NCBI GenBank assembly: GCA_003221615.1
Contig: QHSQ01000134.1
Location: 1 to 38,041 of the forward strand
Origin: Candidatus Rokuibacteriota bacterium
GTDB lineage: Bacteria; Methylomirabilota; Methylomirabilia; Rokubacteriales; CSP1-6
Direction: 5' to 3'
DNA length: 38,041 bases
Shown: positions 22,808 through 29,678 of the stretch, piece after piece
Position numbering within the stretch: position 1 is the stretch's first letter
Layout: each line of letters opens with the position of its first letter
Position numbers and translations under genes: made by a program
Notes under the pieces: model-generated
What the model was told of the DNA's origin: nothing
The model's input: only the letters and a program-made list of their open reading frames with translations
The model's database searches: none

Positions 22808-23910
22808 GCGAGACCTCCCCGCTTGGCGGCCGCGGCCGCGCGCGCGAGCCGGCGCTCGAGCGCCGGATGCGAGTAGAGAACGATCTCCTTGAGCCGGCTC
22901 GGCCGGCGCTCGGCGAGATTCAGACCGGCCAGCCGCTCCATCGCACCGACGAACGCGGAGGCGTTGCCGGTGGTCGCCAGCGCGAAGTCGTCGGCCTGGC
23001 GCTCGATCCAGCGCGAGAAGCCGTTCGCGAGCGGCATCTGCACCAGGCCGAGCACGAGCGCCACCAGCGCGAGCCACGGAAGCCCGGCCGGATCGGCGGG
23101 CCCGGCGAGGCCCAGGATCCCGACGCCTCCATCGAGCGCGAGGGCGGCGAGCCAGGCGGTGACCAGGGTCAGCGCGCCGTTGACGAGGAGCCCGCGCCGC
23201 ATGTCGCCGTGAGCGTGGTGGCCGAGCTCGTGGGCGAGGACCGATTCGATCTCCTCGGGAGAAAACTCCGCGAGCAGGGTGTCGAAGAGGATGATCCGGC
23301 GCGTCCGGCCGAGCCCGACGACCGCGGCGTTGGCGGTGCGGCTCTTCCGCGACTGGTCGGCGACGAAGACGCCGATCGCCGTGACGCCGGCGCGGCGCGC
23401 GAGCGTCAACAGGCGATCGCGGAGGCCGACGTCGACGAGCGGGGTCAGTCGGTAGAACAGCGGGACGATCCAGATCGGTAGCACAGCCGTCATCGCGATC
23501 TGCGCCGCGAAGAACACCGCGGCGGCGACGAGCCACCAGTGCGGCGTCAGCGCGAGCAGGGCGTAGACGACCTCGACCGCGGCGAGCCCGAGTGCCCCAC
23601 CGATCAGCGCGGCCTTCAGCTGATCGCCGAGCCAGCCGGTGAGGGGCTGGTGGAGAAGTCCGAAGCGCCGCGGCAGCCAGTAGCCGCGGATCAGTCTCAG
23701 CGGAAGCCCGAGGACGCCTTGCCCGACGCCGAGGGCGAGCGCGACCAGCGCGACCTGTCCCCATCGCGCGGGCGTGATGCCGGCCGCCGCGCGCGCGAGC
23801 ACCTGGCCTCCGTCCGTCACGATGAGCGCGAGCAGGTACGCGAGCGAGAGGCCGAGGCCGGCGAGCGTCAGCAGGAGCTGCAGGCGATGGTAGCGGGCGG
23901 CGTCGGCCAT
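22804..23910 (-). CDS. M48-family (Ste24-like) membrane zinc metalloprotease
   Basis: 368 residues with four or more hydrophobic helices, beginning LLLTLAGLGLSLAYLLALIV. The active site is H227-ELG-H231 in VLAHELGHHAHGD, with the third zinc ligand Glu in SRWIERQADDFAL. SRKSRTANAAVVGLGRTRRIILFDTLL is the M48A core preceding HExxH. It is an integral inner-membrane protease of the CAAX-prenyl-protease-like type, probably in membrane-protein quality control in bacteria. ATG at 23910 follows a TACAAT box by 5 nt. Co-transcribed with the ICL-family lyase. Confidence 0.9.
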   Translation of the reverse strand: MADAARYHRLQLLLTLAGLGLSLAYLLALIVTDGGQVLARAAAGITPARWGQVALVALALGVGQGVLGLPLRLIRGYWLPRRFGLLHQPLTGWLGDQLKAALIGGALGLAAVEVVYALLALTPHWWLVAAAVFFAAQIAMTAVLPIWIVPLFYRLTPLVDVGLRDRLLTLARRAGVTAIGVFVADQSRKSRTANAAVVGLGRTRRIILFDTLLAEFSPEEIESVLAHELGHHAHGDMRRGLLVNGALTLVTAWLAALALDGGVGILGLAGPADPAGLPWLALVALVLGLVQMPLANGFSRWIERQADDFALATTGNASAFVGAMERLAGLNLAERRPSRLKEIVLYSHPALERRLARAAAAAKRGGLA

Positions 23911-23915
23911 GTGGC

Positions 23916-23921
23916 ATTGTA
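23916..23921 (-). promoter_or_regulatory. -10 promoter, leaderless start for the M48 gene
   Basis: TACAAT on the minus strand, preceded directly by TG, ends 5 nt before the ATG at 23910. Confidence 0.6.
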
Positions 23922-23957
23922 CACGTCCGGTCGGCGGCCTCAGGGTCGCGAAATGCC

Positions 23958-23966
23958 TGCTACAAT
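23958..23966 (+). promoter_or_regulatory. Extended -10 promoter of the MoxR-CoxE genes
   Basis: TGCTACAAT ends 29 nt before the ATG at 23996. The leader contains AGGAGCAAGGGAG as ribosome site. It lies back to back with the M48 promoter in an 85-bp divergent region. Confidence 0.65.
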
Positions 23967-23995
23967 GGCCGAAACTCAGGAGCAAGGGAGCCATC

Positions 23996-24904
23996 ATGTT
24001 CGAGTCCGTCGAGGAAGTCCAGCAGCGGTTCAGGGACGCCCGGTACATCGCGAGCCGCCGTGTGTCCACCGTCGTGTTCCTGGCCGCGCGGATGGGTCGG
24101 CCCGTGCTCATCGAGGGGCCGGCCGGGGTCGGGAAGACCGAGCTGGCGAAGACGCTCTCGGAGATCACGGCGCGACCGCTCATTCGTCTGCAGTGCTACG
24201 AGGGACTCGACGAGGGCAAGGCGCTCTACGAGTGGAAGTACGCCAAGCAGCTCCTCTACACCCAGCTCCTGCGCGACCGCATCGGCGAGCTGATCGCCGA
24301 CGCGCCCTCGCTCCCCGACGCCGTCGCGAAGATCGCCGGCCAGGAGGACGCGTTCTTCTCGTACCGCTTCCTCTCGCCGCGTCCGCTCCTCGCGGCGATC
24401 CAGGCCGAGCAGCCGGTCGTTCTTCTCGTCGACGAGATCGACAAGGCCGAGCCCGAGTTCGAAGCCTTCTTGCTCGAGGTGCTCTCAGACTTCCAGGTCT
24501 CGGTGCCCGAGCTCGGCACCGTGCGGGCCAAGCACATCCCGCTCGTCGTCCTCACCTCGAACAACGCGCGCGAGCTTTCGGACGGGCTCAAGCGCCGGTG
24601 CCTGCACCTCTTCATCGACTTCCCGGCGCCGGCGGACGAGCTGCAGATCATCCGGCTCAAGGTGCCGGAAGTCCCGGAACAGCTCGCGCGGGCCGTCGTC
24701 TCCGCCGTCCAGAAGATCCGCGCGATGGATCTCCGCAAGCTGCCGTCGGTCTCGGAATCGCTCGACTGGGCGCGCTCGCTCGTGATCCTGAACGCGCGGG
24801 AGCTCGATCCCGGCATCGTCGAGTCGACCCTGACGATGCTGGTCAAGCACGAGAAGGATCTCGAGCGCGTCAAGGGCTCGCTGGACAAAGTGCTCGCGGA
24901 ATGA
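23996..24904 (+). CDS. MoxR-family AAA+ ATPase
   Basis: 302 residues, a chaperone-like AAA+ ATPase. Walker A is GPAGVGKTE (41-49), Walker B LLVDEIDKA with D146 and E147, sensor 1 VVLTSNNARELS, and the arginine-finger region GLKRRCLHLFIDFP. The compact form resembles CoxD/NorQ-like members that mature metalloenzymes together with a VWA partner. The partner, a CoxE-like protein, follows 43 nt downstream, with a hairpin between. No CO dehydrogenase (coxSML) or nor genes lie in the window, so the client enzyme is unknown. Confidence 0.9.
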   Translation: MFESVEEVQQRFRDARYIASRRVSTVVFLAARMGRPVLIEGPAGVGKTELAKTLSEITARPLIRLQCYEGLDEGKALYEWKYAKQLLYTQLLRDRIGELIADAPSLPDAVAKIAGQEDAFFSYRFLSPRPLLAAIQAEQPVVLLVDEIDKAEPEFEAFLLEVLSDFQVSVPELGTVRAKHIPLVVLTSNNARELSDGLKRRCLHLFIDFPAPADELQIIRLKVPEVPEQLARAVVSAVQKIRAMDLRKLPSVSESLDWARSLVILNARELDPGIVESTLTMLVKHEKDLERVKGSLDKVLAE

Positions 24905-24913
24905 GGGGCCGAA

Positions 24914-24938
24914 CGTCGGGCGCAAAGGCGCCCCGACG
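24914..24938 (+). other. Intercistronic hairpin between MoxR and CoxE-like genes
   Basis: Stem CGTCGGG/CCCGACG plus inner CGC/GCG, a 4-nt AAAG loop and one bulged C. It occupies most of the 43-nt gap. It could tune translation or stability of the downstream gene, which has no obvious ribosome site. Confidence 0.5.
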
Positions 24939-24947
24939 GCAAATCTA

Positions 24948-26357
24948 ATGGACCAGCGAATCCTCGAATTCATCGGCGACCTGCGCCGGGCCGAGATCCG
25001 CATCTCGCCCTCGGAGGCGCTCGACGCGCTCGCCGCGAGCGCCGAGGTCGGCCTGGGCGACCGGGAGACGTTCAAGGCCACGCTCGCCGCGACCCTGATC
25101 AAGGAGTTCCGCGATCAGCCGACCTTCGATCGCCTCTTCAACCTCTACTTCCTCGACCTCGAGGCGCTGGGCGAAGGCCTCAAGAAGGCGCTCGGCCCGG
25201 AAGATCCGCGCGTTCAGGATCTCCTCGACGACCTGATGGCGGACGAGAACATGGAGCTCGACGAGCTCACCGAGCTGCTCATGCGGGGCCAGGGAAGCGA
25301 GATGGAGATGGCCATCCGCTCCGGCGGCCAGAACGCCGGCCTCGAGCGGCTCATGTACTTCCTCCAGGTCGGCTTCTTCTCGCGCCGGATCTCGGACAAG
25401 TTCGACTGGTCGGCCATCGAGGGCGATCTCGAGCGGATCATGAAGGCGCTCGAGCAGCGCGGGCTCGATCCCGGCCAGCTGGCCCGGATCCGCAACTACC
25501 TCGAGCTCCGGCTCGAGGCCTTCAAGCGCATGATTCGCCAGCACGTCGAGCGAGAGCTGGAGCGCCGCGCGTACCGCCAGGGCGAGAAGCTCACGCGCGA
25601 GGTGCTGGCGGACAAGCCGCTCTTCGCGCTGACGCCGGACGAGATCTCTCAGATGAAGAGCGTGGTCGCACGGCTGGCGCGCAAGATCAAGGACGCGCTC
25701 GCGCTGCGCCAGCGGCAGGAGCACAAGGGGCGCCTCGACTCGCGGCGGACCACGCGCAAGAGCCTGCAGTACGGCGGCGTGCCGATGGAGATCTTCCTCA
25801 AGCGCCGGCACCGCGAGAAGCCGAAGCTGATCACGATCTGCGACGTGTCGGACTCGGTCCGCAACGCCTCGCGCTTCATGCTGCAGCTGGTCTGGAGCCT
25901 GCAGGAGTGTTTCAGCCGGGTTCGGTCCTACGTGTTCGTGTCCGAGATCGCCGAGGTGACCCAGGCCTTCAACACCTACCCGGTCGAGCGCGCGATCGAG
26001 TGGGCGCTCAAGGGCGCGCCGGTCGACTATCACTGTCGATCGGACTTCGGCTTCGCGTTCAGCCAGTTCACGAAGACCGAGCTCGACTCGCTCGACCGCA
26101 AGACGACGATCCTCATGCTGGGCGATGCGCGCAACAACTACAACGATCCGCAGGCGTGGGCGCTCCGGCTCATCCGCGAGCGCGTGAAAGGCATCATCTG
26201 GCTGAATCCGGAAGGTCAGTGGGGCTGGGGCATCGGCGACAGCGTCATGCCGCTCTACGCGCCGTCGTGCGACTTCGTCCGCGAATGTCGGACGATCGGC
26301 CAGCTCGGCGAGGTCGTCGACAACCTCGTGCATCACTGGTGGCGCCGCGGACGCTAG
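24948..26357 (+). CDS. CoxE-like von Willebrand factor A domain protein
   Basis: 469 residues. The N-terminal two thirds are helical and charged (for example EDPRVQDLLDDLMADEN). The C-terminal VWA domain carries a metal-ion-dependent adhesion site D299-x-S301-x-S303 in ITICDVSDSVRNASRF, later the conserved Asp in LMLGDARNNYNDP. CoxE-type VWA proteins act with MoxR/CoxD ATPases in inserting or activating metal centres, for example in CO dehydrogenase. The ATG at 24948 lacks a Shine-Dalgarno sequence. Pairing with the MoxR gene is firm; the target is unknown. Confidence 0.87.
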   Translation: MDQRILEFIGDLRRAEIRISPSEALDALAASAEVGLGDRETFKATLAATLIKEFRDQPTFDRLFNLYFLDLEALGEGLKKALGPEDPRVQDLLDDLMADENMELDELTELLMRGQGSEMEMAIRSGGQNAGLERLMYFLQVGFFSRRISDKFDWSAIEGDLERIMKALEQRGLDPGQLARIRNYLELRLEAFKRMIRQHVERELERRAYRQGEKLTREVLADKPLFALTPDEISQMKSVVARLARKIKDALALRQRQEHKGRLDSRRTTRKSLQYGGVPMEIFLKRRHREKPKLITICDVSDSVRNASRFMLQLVWSLQECFSRVRSYVFVSEIAEVTQAFNTYPVERAIEWALKGAPVDYHCRSDFGFAFSQFTKTELDSLDRKTTILMLGDARNNYNDPQAWALRLIRERVKGIIWLNPEGQWGWGIGDSVMPLYAPSCDFVRECRTIGQLGEVVDNLVHHWWRRGR

Positions 26358-26381
26358 CTCGCGCCCAGCCGACGCGAGGTC

Positions 26382-26436
26382 ATTCGTCGCCACTGGCGAG
26401 GGTTTTCCGGTTTTTCGGCTGACGAATTTCGCCAGT
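26382..26436. other. Two interleaved inverted repeats in the 192-bp gap after the CoxE-like gene
   Basis: ATTCGTC (26382-26388) is complementary to GACGAAT (26421-26427), and ACTGGCGA (26392-26399) to TCGCCAGT (26429-26436), in the order A-B-A'-B'. The T-rich stretch GGTTTTCCGGTTTTTCGG lies between. The two helices cannot easily form together because the last loop is 1 nt, so alternative hairpins or a protein site are more likely. The rest of 26358-26549 shows nothing I can assign. Confidence 0.45.
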
Positions 26437-26549
26437 CGCTGCCGTTCAGTCACGCCGATCTGACCCACGCGCGCGGCCAAGTCCGCGTGTATGCCCCGAA
26501 ACAGATTCGACTCTCGCGTCTGGCATCGCCACTGCACCATCGGGACGGC

Positions 26550-28250
26550 ATGAAGACTAAATGCCCGCTCCCCAAGCGATTTTCCGGAACGAGAGGCGTT
26601 TCCGGAATTCTCATCGCCCTGTTGACGCTAGTCCTGAGCACCGCGTCGGTAGCGGGCGCCGCGCCGTTCGCATACGTGTCGAATTTCATGTCGAACACGC
26701 TGTCGGTGGTCGACCCGACTGCGGCGCGCCCTATCGCGACGGTGACGGTGGGCCAACTCCCGTTGGGCGTGGCGGTGAACCCGAGCAGCACGCGCGTGTA
26801 CGTCGCTAACTCTTGGGACGGCACGGTCTCGGTGATCGACACGGCGTCCAACACCGTCGTCGCGACCGTGCCCGTTGGGACGAACCCGACCGGCGTGGCA
26901 GTGAACGCCACCGGCACGCGGGTGTATGTCGCCAACCAGGGGACGGTTTCGGTCATCAACACCGCCACCAACGCTGTCGTCGCGACGATCTCGACTCCCG
27001 GCTTGAGGCAGATCTTTGGGATTGCGATCAATCCGGCGGGAAGCCGCGTCTACCTCTCGGACACGGCAGCCAACGTCGTGGGCGTGATCGACGCCACCAG
27101 CAATACCTTCATGGGAGTGCTGGCGGTCGGCCTTGCTCCAATGGGTCTCGCGGTTGACCCATCGGGTACTCGCGTCTACGTCGCCAACCACGACGACTCG
27201 TCGCTCTCGGTGATCGACGCCACCACCAACGCCGTGCTCTCGACGATGCAGGTCGGTACCTTCCCGATAGGGGTCGCGGTGAGCCCTTCGGGAAGCTTCG
27301 TCTACGTCGCGAACAATCTCGACGGCACTGTCTTTGTCTATGACGTCGCCGCGGGCGCGATCGTGCGAAGTATCGACGTCGGACTGAGTCCTTACGGCGT
27401 GGCGACTGATCCCACGGGCGCGTTCATCTTCGTCGCCCAAGACAGGGCGCTCGGCACCGTGTCGGTCATCAGGGCGGCGACGAACACCGTGGTGGCCACG
27501 GTGAGGGTCGGCGAGAATCCGGAGGTCTACGGTTCGTTCGTGGCCGGCGTGCCCGGCGGGACGGCGTCGTGTGACGACCAGATCGCGCCGCTGCAGCGAC
27601 AGATCGCGGATCTCCAGCAGCAACTGATGGCCGCCAACCAGACGATCGCCTCGCTGGGGCGGCAGAACTCCGATCTCCAGGGTCAGGTCAACACGCTCAC
27701 GAATCAGGTCAACAACCTCCAGACCCAGGTCAACAATCTCAAGACCCAGAACGCGACGCTGACGACGCAGAACACCGCGCTGACATCGCAGAACGCGACG
27801 CTGACATCGCAGAACGCCACGCTGACGTCGCAGAACGCCACGCTGACTTCACAGAACACGACGCTCGCGAGCCAGGTGACGAGCCTGAAGAACCAGATCA
27901 CCGGGCTGCAGAGTCAAATGGCCGATCTCCAGAAGCAACTCGGGACCTTGCCGGCCGAGAACGCCAAGCTGAAGGGCGACCTCGACACGGCGAACCGGAT
28001 GATCGCGTCGTTCGTGAAGCGCATCGTCGACGGCAAGACGGACATCAACGTCGCGACGGCAGTACGCGACGCAGCCTCCAAGATGCTCATAGAAGCGATC
28101 GCCAAAGCCGGTACCCGCGACCTGCGGGTGCGCCGCGCCCAGGCCGAGTACAATGAAGGCCTGGCTGCTCTCCGCGCGGGCCGCTACTTCCACGCGGTGC
28201 GCGAGTTTCGGGAAGCCTACGACACCGCGGAGCACGTGCTGCGACGCTAG
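26550..28250 (+). CDS. Secreted YVTN beta-propeller protein with C-terminal coiled coil
   Basis: 566 residues. A signal peptide (core GILIALLTLVLSTASVAGA) is followed by about seven YVTN-type blades of some 42 residues, each with a (V/A)YVAN...VSVIDxxxN.VV.T..VG...P.G(V/I)AV core, to about residue 330. Residues about 345-480 are a long coiled coil rich in Asn and Gln, with near-perfect heptads such as NATLTSQ encoded by 21-bp DNA repeats. A helical, TPR-like C-terminus ends EYNEGLAALRAGRYFHAVREFREAYDTA. Start: the ATG at 26550 gives a good signal peptide; an in-frame start at 26487 is possible. Probably an extracellular or surface-attached protein that oligomerises through the coil. Partner unknown. 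Confidence 0.8.
   Translation: MKTKCPLPKRFSGTRGVSGILIALLTLVLSTASVAGAAPFAYVSNFMSNTLSVVDPTAARPIATVTVGQLPLGVAVNPSSTRVYVANSWDGTVSVIDTASNTVVATVPVGTNPTGVAVNATGTRVYVANQGTVSVINTATNAVVATISTPGLRQIFGIAINPAGSRVYLSDTAANVVGVIDATSNTFMGVLAVGLAPMGLAVDPSGTRVYVANHDDSSLSVIDATTNAVLSTMQVGTFPIGVAVSPSGSFVYVANNLDGTVFVYDVAAGAIVRSIDVGLSPYGVATDPTGAFIFVAQDRALGTVSVIRAATNTVVATVRVGENPEVYGSFVAGVPGGTASCDDQIAPLQRQIADLQQQLMAANQTIASLGRQNSDLQGQVNTLTNQVNNLQTQVNNLKTQNATLTTQNTALTSQNATLTSQNATLTSQNATLTSQNTTLASQVTSLKNQITGLQSQMADLQKQLGTLPAENAKLKGDLDTANRMIASFVKRIVDGKTDINVATAVRDAASKMLIEAIAKAGTRDLRVRRAQAEYNEGLAALRAGRYFHAVREFREAYDTAEHVLRR
27750..27875 (+). repeat. In-frame 21-bp tandem repeat (six units) coding Asn heptads
   Basis: Six consecutive 21-bp units beginning at 27750, 27771, 27792, 27813, 27834 and 27855, consensus AACGCSACGCTGACATCGCA plus G. 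Each encodes one heptad of the N-x-x-L-x-x-Q pattern. Imperfect copies lie at the edges. Units differ mostly at synonymous positions. Confidence 0.85.
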
Positions 28251-28286
28251 CGACGCGGCTGCGCGCCCCTTCATGGGGTCGGCGTG

Positions 28287-28295
28287 TGTTAGCCT
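28287..28295 (+). promoter_or_regulatory. Extended -10 promoter, leaderless start for the DUF3047 operon
   Basis: TGTTAGCCT ends 6 nt before the ATG at 28302. No ribosome site lies between. Confidence 0.5.
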
Positions 28296-28301
28296 CAAGG
28301 C

Positions 28302-28982
28302 ATGACACGCGCCGACCGCTGGTCGCTCGCGCTGATTCTCTCGACGTTCCTGCTCCTGACCGTGGCTGGTCCCCTGGCCGCCCAGTCCGACTGCCGCACG
28401 ATCGAGGACTTCTCCACGGCCAAGGTGGGTGAGCTGCCCGGCGACTGGAAGCTCCGAAAGGACTCCGGCAAAGAGGTGTACCGAACCGCGGAGGAATCGG
28501 GCCTGCGGTTCTTGCGCGCCACCGCCAAGGGACTCGGCGTCCAGGTCGCGAAGGAGTACGAGTGGGACCTGGGCGCCTATCCGATGCTCGTGTGGTCCTG
28601 GAGACCTCTCGAGTTCCCGAAGGGCGGCGACGAGCGTGAGTCCAAGACCAACGACAGCGCCCTGGCCGTCTACATGCTCGTGCCCTATTCGCGCATCAGG
28701 GGACCGAAGGCGGTCAAGTACATCTGGAGCGAGAAAGTACCGGTCGGCACGCGGCTCGATTCGAACATGGGCCTCACGCAGGTCCGGGTGCTGCGGAGCG
28801 GTGCGCCCGAGAAGAAGGGCGAGTGGGTCGAGGAGCGCGTGAATGTCCTCGAAGACTACAAGAAATACTTCGACGTGAAAGAGACACCCAAGCCCGCCGG
28901 CATCGCCGTGCTGACCGACTCCGACGACACGAATTCCACGGCGCAAGGGGACTACGCGAACTTCAGGGTCTGTCGCCAGTAG
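28302..28982 (+). CDS. Secreted DUF3047-family protein
   Basis: 226 residues with a signal peptide (LALILSTFLLLTVAGPLAA, cut before QSDC). The body matches the DUF3047 pattern as I know it: IEDFSTAKVGELPGDWK, FLRATAKGLGVQVAKEYEWD, LVWSWRPLEFPKGGDERES, DSALAVYMLVPY, KYIWSEKVPVGTRLDS and a final GIAVLTDSDDTNSTAQGDYANFRV. The tail includes an acidic DSDDTN segment that could bind a cation. No enzymatic role is known. It starts the operon whose next genes (3 nt later) encode a PhoB/PhoR-type pair, so it may be a periplasmic accessory to that signalling system (inference). Confidence 0.75.
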   Translation: MTRADRWSLALILSTFLLLTVAGPLAAQSDCRTIEDFSTAKVGELPGDWKLRKDSGKEVYRTAEESGLRFLRATAKGLGVQVAKEYEWDLGAYPMLVWSWRPLEFPKGGDERESKTNDSALAVYMLVPYSRIRGPKAVKYIWSEKVPVGTRLDSNMGLTQVRVLRSGAPEKKGEWVEERVNVLEDYKKYFDVKETPKPAGIAVLTDSDDTNSTAQGDYANFRVCRQ

Positions 28983-28985
28983 GCG

Positions 28986-29678
28986 ATGGCCCGCGAGGTT
29001 CTCGTGGTCGAGGATGAGCCGGACATCCGCCGGCTCGTCGTCCTGCACCTCGAGCGGGACGGCTTCCGCTGCCGGACCGCCACCAGCGGGTCGGACGCGC
29101 TTCGCGAAGTGAAGACGGCGATTCCCGATCTGGTGGTCCTCGATCTCATGCTTCCCGAGCTCGACGGTCTCGAGGTGTGCCGCCGGCTCCGCCGCGATAC
29201 CAGCACCGCGTCCCTGCCGATCATCATGCTCACCGCGAAGTCCGACGAAGTCGACCGGGTCGTCGGCCTCGAGGTCGGCGCCGACGACTACGTGGGCAAG
29301 CCGTTTTCGCCAAAGGAGCTCGTGGCGCGGGTGCGGGCGGTGCTGCGCCGCGCGCACCCGGACCCCGCGAGCCCCGTCCTCTCGGTGGGGCCGGTGACGC
29401 TCGACCCGGCGCGCCACGCGGTGAGCCTGGACGGGCGGGCCGTGGTGCTCACGCCCAAGGAGTTCGATCTGCTGCAGGCGCTCCTCGAATCGGCCGGGCG
29501 CGTCCTTTCGCGGGAGTATCTCCTGAACCGCGTGTGGGGCTACGCACGCGCGGATGTGATCGAGTCACGGACCGTCGACGTGCACGTCAGACGCCTGCGG
29601 GCGAAGCTCGGCGACGCCGGAAGCCGCATCGCGACGGTCAAGTCGGTGGGATATCGATTCGAGGCTGACCGGTCATGA
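28986..29678 (+). CDS. OmpR/PhoB-family response regulator
   Basis: 230 residues. The receiver domain has VVEDEPD, phosphoacceptor D53 in LVVLDLMLPELDG, IMLTAKSDE and GKPFSPKEL. The winged-helix output domain begins near LTPKEFDLLQALLE, with the recognition region SREYLLNRVWGY and VDVHVRRLRAKLGDAG, closing VKSVGYRFEA. This is the PhoB type. The ATG lies 3 nt after the DUF3047 stop. The end overlaps the kinase gene (ATGA). The regulon is not visible; a phosphate link is only suggested by similarity and by the PhoD gene some 5 kb downstream. Confidence 0.9.
   Translation: MAREVLVVEDEPDIRRLVVLHLERDGFRCRTATSGSDALREVKTAIPDLVVLDLMLPELDGLEVCRRLRRDTSTASLPIIMLTAKSDEVDRVVGLEVGADDYVGKPFSPKELVARVRAVLRRAHPDPASPVLSVGPVTLDPARHAVSLDGRAVVLTPKEFDLLQALLESAGRVLSREYLLNRVWGYARADVIESRTVDVHVRRLRAKLGDAGSRIATVKSVGYRFEADRS

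Noticed and set aside
24945..26540. 531-codon minus-strand open frame opposite the CoxE-like gene
   Set aside because: The plus strand holds clear VWA motifs. The antisense product is a Glu/Val/Leu-rich shadow without family features.
27750..27875. Non-coding satellite or CRISPR array
   Set aside because: The 21-bp units are in frame within the propeller gene, code a regular heptad, and differ mostly at silent positions.
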